In this document: positions 48,830 to 61,802 of the stretch, in pieces
How the letters are laid out: each line of letters opens with the position of its first letter
Numbering within the stretch: position 1 is the stretch's first letter
NCBI GenBank assembly: GCA_013399855.1
Contig: VXAY01004334.1
Location: forward strand, 709,375 to 773,374
Length of the DNA: 64,000 bases
Source of the DNA: Oxyruncus cristatus
Lineage: Eukaryota; Chordata; Aves; Passeriformes; Cotingidae
Reading direction: 5' to 3'
Position numbers and translations under genes: made by a program
Notes under the pieces: generated by a model
Seen by the model: the letters and a program-made list of their open reading frames with translations, nothing else
Database searches by the model: none
What the model was told of the DNA's origin: nothing

Positions 48830-51800
48830 CACTGAGTCTGTGTATCCTTCTTTAAATGTTTCCTTTGAAGTATCTCTTCCTCTTAGGGATTGGTGGGGCT
48901 ATGAATTAAAACTGTTAAGTCTCTAGAACTAATAAAGATCAGCTTGTTCTTTTATTTTTATTTTATCTTGCTCTCATTTTGTGCTTGTTCATTTAGCTCC
49001 TTCAAGTTTTCTGTACAATACTCAGTGTAGTGTCTAATGAAGTTTTATAGTACTAATCTACTCATCAGGGTTTTCAGAATAATTATTCTCGGGATTTAAA
49101 ACATGAAGCATGCATGGCATAACACTTCTCCCCTTCCTTCCACTCCCCTTTGCTGGCATCCTGTAAAATTATATTCCCACATCACTATTTAGCATCTGCT
49201 TTCATTTCTCAAAATGTATCTGGAAATCTTTACTAGGTTTATCAAAGGTCTTTATAAGAAACTTTGAAGCATTTAATTAAACTTTGATGAAACTTTTGTT
49301 AGCTAAGTGCATTAAGAAAGGGGGAATTACTTACTTGCTATACACTAGTTTTCTCTATGCGTATATACAACCTGTAAAGAATGAGACAGACATCTTGATT
49401 ATCCTGCCTATTAGCAAGGGAATTATTAAGTGGATATAGTTTCTGATGATGTTTCTTCTTTATCTCATGCAGAAGTGATCTGTCTAAATTCAAGGTAGTT
49501 CAGGACTATAGTGGAGTGGTGAGTATAGTTTTCCAAAGCATATTGTGGTAAAAAACCCCTTGCCTACCTCCAGCAACATCTCAGATTCAGAATAGGGTGA
49601 AACTAAGATTTGTCCCCCTCTTTATTTCTTTCTTCCCCAGCAATAGGGTGGTGTTATCCAAGGAGAGGTAGTTATGTGGTTTGAATCAGACAAAACAGGG
49701 AGTACCATTCAAGTTTCACAGTTGGATAAACTGTATCTACCAGCTAACCTCTCTTGTTAGGTGAGTGGGAACTCTTTCCAAATGAAATTTTCCTCAAACT
49801 CTAATGGGTATGAAATAGCTTTTTTTCAAGGAACACCTGATAAAAAGAAAATTGAAAAAGAATCTCAACTATCTGTATTAGTAACTCAGTGTGTTTATGT
49901 TTTTGTGATGGTATGTGTGTTTATATGAGGTTTTGTTGACATAGCTTCTGCATGGTAATCACAGGAATGTTGGAAAAGTGGAGTTATTCTTTATATAACT
50001 CCAATTAAATAAATGTTGTAAAGTATCCTCAAAGATTTAGATGTTCCTTGAGTGGCTTGCAGAATAAGGCCTGCCTGCTGTTGTAAAAATCTTTAGCTAT
50101 GTGAGCACACTGTGAATTTAGGATTCCATCTGGGTATTTAGTTTCTGGTTTTGGTACTTGAGTGCAAAAAAGGCTATTGTCTACCTTTATCGTGTTATAT
50201 TATCACGTTACCTTCCTGATAATTTTAAGTTTGCAATGCTAAATGCAAGAATATGCTGTGTAAAGTGGTACCTCAAGAAAATGATAAAAAAAATGTTATT
50301 CTAAACAAAAATTAAAATATCAGACATCTGCATTCTTGAAAACCTGAATGATGCTGTGTTTTATTTCCTAAGAAATGGATATAGACATTCTGTAGATTTC
50401 TCCTATCAGTTTAAGGAAGCAGTAGTGTGGAGAGTCAGGTATCCATCTCAGTCAGAATGTCTAGAACATGTCTGCTTGCAAGAACCTTTGACTTATTTAT
50501 ACTTTGTCAATTTTTTTATGACTTATTGTGCTTTTTTTTCTACTAACTGGCAATTGAAATAGATCCTGTTATCAAGCGCTAAGTAGTGGGACCATAGTGT
50601 CAGAGGTGAAGTATCTCGTGTAAGAATACACTTGCTGGTTTGAAAGGAAGAAAATAAACTTCTGAAAGTCATGCTTTCAAGAAATGGAAAGCTAATCTAA
50701 ATGGCAGAAAATTAGCTAGTCTTTTACTAAAGTTGATCTCTACCTCTATTTTTTCCACTAAGGAGAAATTGGCCAAGTAACTTCAAAGTAAAAATATAAT
50801 CACAGATAATCCTAGTTATTTGTAACCTCTTTATACGCTTTTTTGCATAGCTGTGGTAAATCACTGGATTTAGTTTCCTTATAAATGGTAGAAAATGTTC
50901 GAGATGTTATTCAGTAGCGTTAAGGACAGTGTTTAATTTACTCTGAACTTACTATGTGAGGAAAAAGTGTGGACAAAGCTACAGACAAAGGACTCACCAG
51001 ACGTTTCCCCAAATACAGATGGATTAACAGGGTAAGGTAAGAGCATGAGCTGTTAGCATGACTTCCCAGACTTCCCCTAGCATTCAGGATATTGTAGTTC
51101 AGGGAATTCCTAGCCAAGAAGTAATTTTTTGTGTGTTCCCCTTCTGCTAGTATGTTCAGTCACTGTTTAATCCTCTCTAAGCTGTGAAAAAATTCTCATG
51201 TGCTTATTAAAGATTATCCCCTTATGGTATTTACTTTGTTCTAAATCTCTTGTCATCTAGTTTGATTTGGTGTTCTCTTGTTCTTGTACTTGTAGACTGG
51301 AAAATAATTTCCTATATTCCATTTCTCTTACGATTTTGTGGCCCTCTGTCATATTTCAGCCTATTGTCCTAGTTTGAATGGTTATTTAGTTGTTTCTTGT
51401 GCAGAGGCCTTTCTATCTGTTGACTATACAAATTTTCCATCAGACTTCTCACTCTTGCAGGAAGGAAGAGGATTACTGTGGATGTTGATTACTGTGAATA
51501 TTTGTGCCTTTGGCATAATGTTGCTCATTGTCTTTTTTTTTTTTATTATTCTTGGCCCATACCTTTTTACATACAATCCCTCAGAGGGTATATTCACATT
51601 TTCATCACATGGACACAACTTCAACTTTTTGTAGGTTTCCATTGCAGCTGTACATTCAATTTTTTCAACATTAAAGGTACTGAATGCAATGTGAATGTTT
51701 ACCCAAGTCTCAAATTTTGAAGTCTGAAACAATATATATCTGAAAGAAAAAAGCCGTCTTGTCTAACTGCTTCATAAGCCAAAATGCAGAAGAATTTGGG

Positions 51801-54800
51801 CTTCAAAGAGGTATAAATGAATCTCAGTAATTTTCATACAGATTAATAATATTATTTAATTCCCTGAACTTTTGAATAAATACAATTTTTTAGTTATATC
51901 TATTTTATATCTATGCTATATCTATATGTATTGTCATATTTGACTTGACAGTGCTAAACAGAATATGAAGTGCTGCAGAGACGCAGACCTGAGTAGGTCA
52001 TCCATTGTTCAACAATATTCTATCAGCTAAAGACAAAATAAGACTTAAAAAAGGAATTTTTGCTTTTCTTGGTTAGCTTAATTGATAAACTGTTTTACAG
52101 GAAGCTTAGAGCCATAATAGAGCCAAAGGCAACAGATAGTCAGTGTAATAAGAAAATAGTTTGTCATGGTGGCCAAGATGAATTTACAAAGATATGGCAA
52201 AGAAGAATCTTTGAGAGAAAAGTGCTTTTCTTTTAAATTTACTCTACCCTAAGTATAAAATATCCTGTATATTGGAATTTCTATACAGTGGTTGCTACAG
52301 CAGAGCTGACAGTTTACAGTACATTTTAAATGAAAACTTAATAAACTAGCTATTCACCAACTAATGTTAATTTGACATATACTAGTCTTGTCATAATTCA
52401 CTGAAATAAATAACTCCAAAAAACACTGCCTTTTAATGGTCGTTCTGCTTTGTATCATTTTCATAATGAAAAACATCATGAACCGTTTATTGTATATGTC
52501 ATTCTTTACTTTTTATGCTTTTTAAAGTGCCTAAAAGAGGGGAAATTACCCTTAATTTACCAGCGTTATTTTAGTTGCCAAATATACAAGCTTGTTGTCA
52601 TGGAGATCAGAGCACAACTCAGATGCCTGATTCACTGCTGGTAAAGAGAGCACCTTAATGGATTATCAGGTAAATGTTTGTATTAAATAGCTAAATAAAC
52701 TGCAGGGATTAGAACACATTTATTTTTAGGATGCAGAGGAATTCAGTAATATACCAACATCTACTCTCAGATTCCAGTAAGTACTTGTAAAAGACACAGC
52801 TTTTCATTCTTTTCTTCTGTTCCAGGTCACATATTCTTAGCACCAGAAAAGAACTAGTAGCCATTATAGCCCTTGGAGAAGTGCCCTGTAAAACTGAACT
52901 GAAAAACTAATGTAAATATGAACTCAAAACTTCATCCTCTTGGGCATTTAAAGAGCAGGAGTGCATTGGAGAAGTGATTTGAAATGGTATAAAAGTATCT
53001 TTTTATGTTTAAAGTGGAAGAATAAATTCTTGGTAGTGACTGAGCATCTCAGAGTCAGGGTGGGGGTTTCTGCCTTGCATCTTTCACATCCCGTAGCTGA
53101 TTCAGGGCTGATGGTGCTAATTTTTTGCCATCACAGAACTGAGGGACAGACAGCAATGCTATGTTAAGTTTTTTTTTTTTTTTAACTGGAAGTATCTCCT
53201 AATGTTTCTGCAATTATGAGCTTGCTCTCTCCTTACATTGTGGAGATTGTTACCGAGCAGCTCATATACAGACCTGAGAAGGGAAAAAAATCCAGTGGTG
53301 CTAATTCTTCTTTCCAATTAATTGCAGAGGCAAGTTGCTTACACTGGGAGAACATACCACAGTCAGAGGGTGACTCCAGGGATATAGTGTTATCTGTTGT
53401 CCAAGGGAGAGCTAGGGCATTTATATGACTTCTCTCCCACATGGATCTCCTTACATGAAGAACTGTTATACTCTGCCTTATACTTTACATCACAGAGGCT
53501 TAACATATTTTATCTATGTAATACATAATCTTCTGCTTTTATCTGAGCTTTCTGAGCATATTTTAATCCAATTTCCCTGAAAACATAATGTAGGGATGGA
53601 AGTAATCTCGTTTCATCCTCACTATGAGTAGTGAAGGCTGACAGAATTTGATGGCTGAGATGTTCATATTCTCAGGGCCTGTAGTTGTGACTGTCTTTTT
53701 GCATAACAGGGTAGAGGAAGGGACTTCAGTGTCCTGTCCAACTAGACTGTGTGTGCATCGATTTTAAAAGAGAAATCATGTCAGAGCTGTTGTTATTGGG
53801 GTTTATGTTTTCACCTTTTATTGCCAGTAAAGTTTCTCCATGTAATCACAGTATGAGGTTATATTCCTCATCCTGCTAATTGGCACCATATTCAGAAGTT
53901 CTGTCAGTTTGTCGTTATCTTTCCTCCTTAGTTTTCCTCTAATGTGGATGAGTAAGCTGAGTTATGTGCTGTAGTGCTTGGATGTATCACAGTTCAGTGG
54001 TTTTAGCACATCTATTTTCTATGAATGCAAAAGGTTAATTTCATTTCAGTGTAGGTTAAATCTGGATACTGACCTTTACAACTGGAAAAACAGATAGAAT
54101 CACAGTTTAATTAACCTTCCAACCAGGACACATATTTGAAACATACTCAAGAAAGCATATGTTTTAAATACTACTGAGATCACTGATATCCAGAAACATT
54201 ACAATTGTCCAGAATTAGAAAAAAGGAAAAGTTTATTACTGGTGGGAAGCATAGAGCTGAGTTTGGAAAGAATTAAGGTAAACTGAAGATAGAATATTGA
54301 AATTACTTCTTCATACTTTGTCTTTATTGTGAAATAGGAACAGCAAAGAAGATACTGAAATTGTCTGATTCTCTACTGACATTTTCCCTAACCTGTCGGC
54401 TTTTCCCGCTCACTATGATACTGTTCCATAGCCCTTCTAAGTTAAAACACAAACAAGTTCTGTGGTATTAGATTTTTTTGTGCTGTTTTGAGAGAAACTA
54501 AACTCTGGAAGCAAGTAAAGAGAAAAAAATACAGATTTCATCCCTTGACATTGTCTTTTCTTGATCACTCAGCATTTGTAATCAGTTAAATGCTTGATAA
54601 AAATATCAGGACTTTAAACTGAATCTTTAATCATTCAGTGAGACTCTTCTCGGTAATAATTTCTTCTAGTATCTTAGGTTGTGAAAACCCTGTGTTGCTT
54701 CTTTATAGTAATAATTGGCAAGAGTACTGTTTCTGTATGAGGGAAAAAAATATTCATTTGGAGCTAAAGATGGTTTTTTAGACCTTAAAATGAATCCCTG

Positions 54801-56408
54801 AACACCATCTGCATTTTTATATTTGTATATGCCAATGTTTGCTTGACTTGGGAGGTCTAGTTTCCAAAAATCTGAAAGATAACATGTTATTGAGGATGTT
54901 CTATGAGCATCGGACTGCAAAGTGTGGACCAATACCTGAGATAAATGAGCCAAATCTTCAGTGGACAAATCTCCAGTTGACAGTGTGTAAGTCACTGGTT
55001 AAATACTTGCTTCAGATACAAGTGGCAAAATATTGTTTATTTTCTTAAAATAGTACAACTGTACTTGAAGTCCTTTCAAACACAGCCTGCTGGAAATATG
55101 GAATTGTACTGAAGACTAAAAATCTAAACTGTTTACCATACTGAAGTCTACTGAGAGGAGAGGTAGGATGGTATTTATTATTATATTTAGAAAATGACAC
55201 TAGTGACTTGGGTGTAATGTTATTTCACATTGTGCTGTGACTAAGGATTCCTTGGTGAGAAAGCACAGAAAAGAACAGAATGAAATCACACATGCTTCAT
55301 TGTCGCCTGCAGTAATGGAAAAAATTAAAAGCGTAAAGTATTAACTGATATCAAAGACAGTAATTAAAATGTTTCATGAATAAGAGACTAGATAATTTCA
55401 GTGGTGTTTTTAGCAGCTAGAGCCTTGAAGACAAACACATGTAAATGCATAGAGTATTGTGTGCAAATACTCAAGTCAATTACAGTGTCAGGATGTTACT
55501 CCCAACACAGTAGTCTAAATTCTATGCCGTAATTAACAGATATGAATAAAATAAATATAGCCTATTCTGTATTCTGGTATGTAGTTATTTAGTTATTTAT
55601 AGCTACCCTGGGAAAGTTTGAGTTATTGTGTCTCCTTATTATGCTGGGGACTTTTTATTAAGCATGAAGGTCTGATTGAGAGGAATTAATAACTGTCTAA
55701 AATGTCTTTGCATTATGGTTAATCAGATATCTTGGCAGAGCCCCTTCTTATATTTTGGTCTTTCATTCTGTTCATTCGTCACATCTAGAATCAGAAATTG
55801 TGGTCTCAACAGTAAAATCTTCTCTTGCTAGGGTAATGTTTTGTCTTCCCCAGGACAGTACTGTTGTTATCTGTTTTCGCCAACCTTCCTCCTCCTTAGC
55901 AACTTGGTGTTCCTCTTTGTATCTAAGAGATTTCTGTTTATAACACAAAATCTGCTAAGAAGAAGTAATGAGTTAATGCTGTGCTGTACGTGTCCATCTC
56001 TCAACACATCTTTGAGACTGAATATGTAGGTCATGTCTGTAGAAACCTGTCATGAATATGTATGACTTGCTTGGCAAGTCTGCTAACAAATAGCTCTATA
56101 CTGTGTTCCTCACTTCTTTTTACCTGCTATATTTTATATCTAAAATAGGAGCAACACTTAGCCTTTTCATTAAACATCAGGGTAGCTATAAGGAAAAAAA
56201 CCAAACTTTTGTGTAATAGGTTCTCTCCATCCCCTGACTGAATAAATGAATATATATCAGTAGTTAGGCTTGTGACTTCTAATAATAAACCCAACTTCAT
56301 TGTGATTTCTGCAGCATGCTTTCATTAATGAATATAATCATTTCAGAAAGCAGAGGGGGAAAAAATTGCTGTCATAGAATATTCTAGGGGTGACTGAAAC
56401 AAGGATCT
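48830..56408. other. unique AT-rich stretch, no gene recognised
   Basis: No gene or confident repeat was found. About 51230-51375 faintly recalls an ancient antisense CR1/L3-type relic. Open frames at 53216-53442 (both strands) and the minus-strand frame at 54666-54995 have no recognisable domain. A 15-T run lies at 53169-53183. Confidence 0.55.
53169..53183. repeat. poly-T tract (15 T)
   Basis: Uninterrupted T run in unique sequence. Confidence 0.85.
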
Positions 56409-56590
56409 AGCATTGGAACAGGATGTCCAGGGAAGTGGTTGAGTCACCATTCCTGGAGATATTTAAAAGATGTGTAAACAAGGCGCTTGGGAACACGGTT
56501 TAGTGGTAGACCTGGTAGTGCTGGGCTAACAGTAGGACTGAGTGATATTAGAGGTCTTTTCCAATGTAAACAATTCTATGATTCTATGGT
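56409..56590 (+). mobile_element. CR1 LINE 3' end with octamer tail
   Basis: AGCATTGGAACAGGATGTCC, then GGGAAGTGGTTGAGTCACC, the GGAGATATTTAAAAGATGTG block and GGTCTTTTCCAATGTAAACA, ending in two copies of ATTCTATG. This is an intact CR1 3' terminus. It belongs to the same subfamily as the 3' part of the copy at 9516-10058. The 5' side is truncated. Confidence 0.95.
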
Positions 56591-58330
56591 TTATGAAGAT
56601 GGATTGAAGTACATAGAAAGAAGATTTGAATTGACTTCAGTTTTAGTTCTAAAGCAAAGAAGTGGTTGTAGAGACGAACTTGAAACTGTCTCTTCTCAAA
56701 TTTTCCACACCTGAATATAAATATATATGTGTAGATATATATATATATAAATAAAATAAATCACACCAGGAACTTTCATATAGAACCTTGCTGGAAAGAG
56801 TTTTTAGGAATTTTGTCATTCAGGCCCTAAAGTATATATTTTTCTTTGATGTTTAAAGTGGGACAATGTTGCAATGTTCACATTTCTGTTAAAAATTACA
56901 AATTGCATAATAACTAAACTAATTATATTAAATGATAAGCTAAAATCTGCTTAATTATTTATTGACCTCAGTTGTTAATCTAGCATTAAGATGAATTTAG
57001 GGATTTCCAGAAGAGGTAGGAAAGATGCTAATGAATATATCTGTGCAATCTATGTGCATCTTGGATTCAATTGGCATAAAGTTTCTTCATGTCCTTACTT
57101 CTGTTATTTTCAGCTTGTAAGGTTTCAGACGTGTTAGGCCCATAGCACCAAGATTTACAGGGCCTGCTGGTACAGCATAAATTACTCAGTTGGTAGCATT
57201 TATGACTGTAGCAGCAATACAGCAGTAGCAATCCTGACCGACAAAGTACAGTATAAATTCTCTTAATCCTACTCTTGTATAGCATCCGTATTCTCTGTGA
57301 GCTCTATTGTTTTGCATGCATTTCTGCTCTGTGCATGGAGATCTTTGAGATACAGGTTTGGTTCATATCAGAAGCCAGGCATATAGTCAAACAGGTTGTC
57401 CAGTTCTGTTTCCATTTTTTTTTTCTTAGCTTTATTACTTAACATATAGAAGTTGTGTTTAAGAACTTAATTACTTACAGCTTTCCTCCTACTCTTCTTG
57501 CAGTTGGAGATCAGTGGATTCAGGCTGAATAATGAATTCAATTTGCCAGTGAAATGTGGCACCTGTATTTTAAAAAGATTTGAATGCCTAGACATCCTTT
57601 AGAGAACTGGAGAAAGTGCTATTTCCTTTAATTTTTCCCTTTACTCAGAGGAGTTTAAGGAGCACTAAAGACATAAAACTTGTAACCAGATAAAAGATAT
57701 AAAAAATTATGATATTTGAGCATACAGAACATAATCAAGTGATGTTTTACTATTGTAATTGAGGCACTTTGACTTTGTGTATTTAATTAATCTTTTGTCC
57801 TTTGATAAATACGTGGCTGTTAGAAAACTACTTGACCATCCAGAGTCTTTCATCTCTGGTGCTAATTGACTGGAATTGAGCAGGTCACAATAACTGGCGG
57901 ACAGAAAAATGACCCCTGAATTCCAGCTTCTGAAACAAGTTAGTTGGTCCTTTCAATTAAAAAAAATCTGCATATAGCCATGTTTAACAAAGATAAAACT
58001 GAATGCATGCCATACTATGCATTGAAAATAAAATTACATGGTCCACAGGCCGTGTCTACTTTCTTGCAAAAAAATCACTATCCCTTACTCCTTACAACTA
58101 TTTGCTGAAATATGTGTACTGACCACCAAGAGTGTTCTTACAAGAGAGGTTAACCAGACACCAGATGTTTGGGGTAGCATCCTGAAGGATGAGAAAAGGA
58201 TGTCTTGGATGAGAGAAAAATCAAGAGCATTCAGACTGATAATTGAACAAACATTGACTGGAGTTCACCATGGCAGTGAAAAGACTTCTCTTCAGACTCG
58301 CTGAGTCTTACAGAAAGGTGAAGTTTCATT
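56591..58330. other. unique AT-rich sequence
   Basis: No gene was recognised. An AT microsatellite lies at 56714-56761. Confidence 0.55.
56714..56761. repeat. AT-rich microsatellite
   Basis: AATATAAATATATATGTG is followed by (AT)n and AAATAAAATAAA. A simple repeat about 120 bp past the CR1 tail. Confidence 0.85.
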
Positions 58331-58336
58331 GTGTAC
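58331..58336. repeat. target-site duplication GTGTAC, left copy
   Basis: GTGTAC lies immediately before the TG of the LTR and is repeated exactly right after its terminal CA at 59056-59061. A 6-bp duplication is typical of avian class II (alpha/beta-retrovirus-like) integrations. Confidence 0.8.
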
Positions 58337-59055
58337 TGAGAGCTTTGGAAAATAGATCGAGTGCCTAGTGTATGCAAGAGACCAGAGGAATGGCTCAAAA
58401 CAACAAGGTGGGAAATGGTGGGAGAACAGGGCAAGCTCTGTGTAGGTGGGACAGCACGCTGCTCCCCCCACCCCCTGAGACTTCTCACCCTTCACTATGT
58501 AGCACATGAGCATTTGAACAGTCAGCCCCAGCCCACACTGTAATGGGGGTGGCCGAGCACGGGGGCCTGCAGGGAACATTGGTCTATGTAAAATGCAGAC
58601 GTCAGACTTTGCTGCTGAAATTAGTGTGCGCTCACCTGGGGGCGGGCCCAAGCAGACCTGAACTCATAAAAGCTGTTCCATAGTGTGCTCCACTACCCCA
58701 GATTTAAAAGCTGCTGAGACCACACCGGATCCTAGGGTGGCGATCATCTACCTTTCTCTGTCTCATTTTTCTTTCTCATTCTCTTTCTTCTCCTATCTTC
58801 TTCCCCTCAAAATATATTGTAAGCAGAACCAAAAAATTTCCGTCGATGCCTTATTAAGTGCCTTGTTGTGTGTGAGTAAGTTAAAGACTGCTAAGTTAAA
58901 CTTTGGCAAATGCCTTATTCTGTCTGAACGCTCTAAAGTTTGCTAGTAAAAGTTGTTTTTTAACCTCCTAAGAATTTTGTTGTTTCTCCCATGCACTGCC
59001 CAGAGTAAATCCATCTACCTTCCCCTAAACCCGCCAAGCAGACTGGGGCCTTGCA
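58337..59055 (+). mobile_element. solo LTR, probable class II (ERV-K-like) endogenous retrovirus
   Basis: A 719-bp segment begins TGAGAGCTTTGG, ends GGGGCCTTGCA, and is flanked by identical 6-bp GTGTAC copies, so the TG...CA ends and target duplication agree. Its composition stands out: GC-rich U3-like first half with a GC box (GGGGGCGGGCC, 58638-58648), then a TATA-like CATAAAAG (58665-58672), then a CT-rich tract (about 58748-58808), which is the order expected of U3, promoter and R/U5. No internal viral region, primer-binding site or second LTR is present, so it is a solo LTR left by recombination. Open frames inside are not viral genes. The plus orientation is inferred from the promoter-like order. 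Class assignment rests on the 6-bp duplication and is inference. Confidence 0.8.
58638..58672 (+). promoter_or_regulatory. LTR promoter elements: GC box and TATA-like box
   Basis: GGGGGCGGGCC (58638-58648, Sp1-type) lies 17 nt before CATAAAAG (58665-58672). If active, transcription would begin near 58695-58700 within the LTR. Activity is inferred from sequence only. Confidence 0.5.
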
Positions 59056-59061
59056 GTGTAC
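59056..59061. repeat. target-site duplication GTGTAC, right copy
   Basis: Exact match to 58331-58336. The next base is also shared (T), but that T is the first base of the LTR on the left side. Confidence 0.8.
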
Positions 59062-60613
59062 TAAAGTCCATTCATGTTGTACGGGATAGAATGGAAAACC
59101 AGATCTTTATTGATTAAGGATGGAAATGCTTAAATACATTAAATGATAGTAATGTCTAAATGATAGATGCATTTGACTTGGGAGTGCTGCAGGGAAATTT
59201 ATTGTGTTGCATTTCTGTTCATCACAGAAAAGAGACAAATTGATAATTTGATGTTATAGTGAGGAAGATTCTATTTCACTTTTTGCTCTTTGTGTCAAAC
59301 TCATTTAAGAAGGGTAACACGGTGTGAAAATAAGTGATAATTATATCATTGCTTTATTTCATATTTGAAACCAAAAGATGTACAGTGATATATATATGTC
59401 TCACCTGTGCAGAAGTAATAAAACAAAGGTGAACTGCTAGTCATACATAAGCAAAGCAGATTGGCAGATTAAAACCTGCAGACTGCTGCATTTGTATTTT
59501 ATGGAAAGAAGAATATGGAAATTAGTGTTTGTCGTCGTTTTCTATAGCTTAGTAATGCCAAGAAAAAAAAGCATAGAATATTTTCAGTTTTTCAAACTAA
59601 GTTATCTTTATCAACAACACCCAAACACAAAATCCCCATAGCATGTCTTCAATATTAAATGAATGTAAATCAAATGTTAGTGCAATCATGCAGGTTGTTT
59701 ATAATTGCCAGGTAATTTAGACATTAGCAACCAAATAGCAGAAGGAATAAGGTTTTGACATGTGGAAATCTATCACAAATTATATGGCTTAGGTGTTTTA
59801 ACTGAAGTGCTCTGATTAATAAAGTGAGATGGTGAAAATTAAACAGGGTGCAGTTAGACATTGGTAAAATAATAATTAAAAGCTACGTGTTATTGCTGAA
59901 GAGAAGTAACTTGGCAAATAGCAGTGGAAAACAAAAACATTAGTAAGGTGTTTGTAGGGGAAGATATAGTTTTAAATGTAACAATTAAATCTACAGACAC
60001 TATGTGTCAGAGAAGTTAGAGCCTTGTACTGAGTGTCAATAACTACAGTTCTCTGGTGAAAAACTTAACAGTGATGGATTAATGCAATTACTCTCCCTCT
60101 CTGTAGGTTCTCTTTTGTCTTTAAAGAGCAAGCTTTTTAAAATGCCTCTATGCATAGAGAAAATGTTACTCTTTATGGGGTTCCATATTCTGACAAAACA
60201 GGGAAAACATTTTCCCATGTTTATTTTTCATTCCCTCTCTTTTTCTTTGTATTTGCCTTATTATTTTTAAAATTTATTTATTTTCATAACATTTTCTTCA
60301 GTTTTAATTAATACTGTCCTTCTGCATTTTCTCATTCAGTTTCATATGTAAATAGTATTTCATTCATCCTGATAATAGCAGGGTCTGTCACTGGAGTATA
60401 GACTAGCAGTTTATTGATTGTTAAATTATAGTCTTCCTATCTTTTTCCCTGTGACTTTTTAATAAGAAGGTAATGGCAAGTTTCACTTGTCCATTATCTG
60501 CCTTTGCAGCTTTTAATTTTGAACTATGTGGTCAGCTTTGGATAAAGACAGGCATCACTTGTCTCTTGTTAGAAAACTACTACTAGGAACTATCATTTTA
60601 GCAGCCTCTTTTC

Positions 60614-60630
60614 TTTTTTTTTTTTTTTTT
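60614..60630. repeat. poly-T tract (17 T)
   Basis: T run preceded by CTCTTTTC and followed by CATTTTCCCCCC, a long pyrimidine stretch. Confidence 0.9.
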
Positions 60631-60926
60631 CATTTTCCCCCCAAGGTATAATCTGAAGAGCATAGGCAGATAATTGTAGTAGATTTTTCATCCAATGTTA
60701 TGCTTGATGCTTGCTGTTCACCAAACAACCTTGGCTTAAATGCCTGTGATTTTTCTTAAGGTTAAAGTATTGTCAGCTGATGTATTCAGTGCCTGAAACT
60801 AGTAGCATATGAAAATTTCACATGATTTAAACAATGGAGACATAATTTGAAATTATGGGGATTTTAGAGTACGTTAACCTAGAAAGTGATTAGGATATTG
60901 ATGTCCCTAGTTCTGATAGGGAAGTG

Positions 60927-60944
60927 ATATATATATATATATAT
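60927..60944. repeat. (AT)9 microsatellite
   Basis: Nine perfect AT units followed by GATATA. Confidence 0.9.
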
Positions 60945-61212
60945 GATATACTTTGGAAGTGAGCTGTGTGGTATAACACTGATTTCTTTTTGATAAGAAG
61001 AGTGCCATGAACTTCTCTGCTAATAGGTTTAGTCTGTCTATTGCCCTAGATCAAGGAAACAGATCTACTGGCACTAGGCTGTTGCCACACAACAGTGTAC
61101 TGCTTATTGCCCAAGTCTATCTTTAGCAACATAGATGGTTTCTTTCTTCTTGCTTACCCTTGTACGTTGGTCTTCTGAAATCCTGGCCTTTTTCAGTTTA
61201 GTTCCTGTAACC

Positions 61213-61802
61213 TGTTGTGGTTTAATGCCAGCTGGCAACTAAAGCCCCACGCAGCCACTCACTCGCCTCGCCTGTGTTGGAATGGGGGACAGAATTGTAG
61301 AAGTGAGAGACCTTTTGGTTTGCAATAAAGACAGTTTAATAGGTAAAGCAAAAGACACACAGGCAAGCAAAGCAAAACGACTTTCTCTACTTTCACTACT
61401 TTCCATGGGCGGGCAGGTGTTCAGCCATCGCCAGGAAAGCAGAGGTATATCTCACGTTTAACAGTTATTTGGGAAGACAAATGCCGTACTTCCAAATGTT
61501 CCCCCTTTCTTCTTCCTCCAGCTTAATATGCTGAGCTTGATGCCATATGGTTTCGGATATCCCTCTGGTCAGCGGGGTCAGCTGTCCTGGGTGTGTCCCC
61601 TCCCAACTCCTTGTGCACCCCCAACCTCCTCGCTGGTGGGGTGAGGTGAAAGGCAGAAAGGGCCTTGACTCCCGTAGGCATTACTCAGCAACAACCAAAA
61701 TGGGCTTGAACTATCAACACTGTTTCTAGTAAGTAGAAAACAGCCCTTCCTATACTGGGAACTTTGAAGAGAATTACCTCCATCCCAGCCAAAACCAGCA
61801 CA
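61213..61802 (+). mobile_element. solo LTR, ERV-L type, near full length
   Basis: A 590-bp segment with TGTTGTGGTTTAATGCCAGC at the start and CCAAAACCAGCACA at the end. From memory these are the termini of the ERV-L LTR common in neoavian genomes. AACC occurs just before the start (61209-61212) and just after the end (61803-61806), a 4-bp flanking duplicate; ERV-L usually makes 5 bp, and the fifth base does not match. AATAAA (61324-61329) begins a block shared with the copy at 30947-31505 (AAAGACAGTTTAATAGG). No internal viral sequence is attached. Sharper ends than the 30.9 kb copy suggest a younger or better preserved insertion. Confidence 0.88.

Larger units (their letters stand above)
59062..61208. 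other. unique AT-rich sequence
   Basis: No gene was recognised. T run at 60614-60630 and (AT)9 at 60927-60944. Confidence 0.55.

Noticed and set aside
51230..51375. Possible ancient antisense CR1/L3 relic
   Set aside because: Scattered similarity only; a profile search would be needed.
54666..54995. 109-codon minus-strand open frame with protein-like residues
   Set aside because: No splice-site pair or homologue recognised; overlaps a plus-strand frame of similar quality.
58038..58946. Several open frames across the class II LTR, on both strands
   Set aside because: They run across LTR non-coding sequence and do not resemble gag, pol or env.
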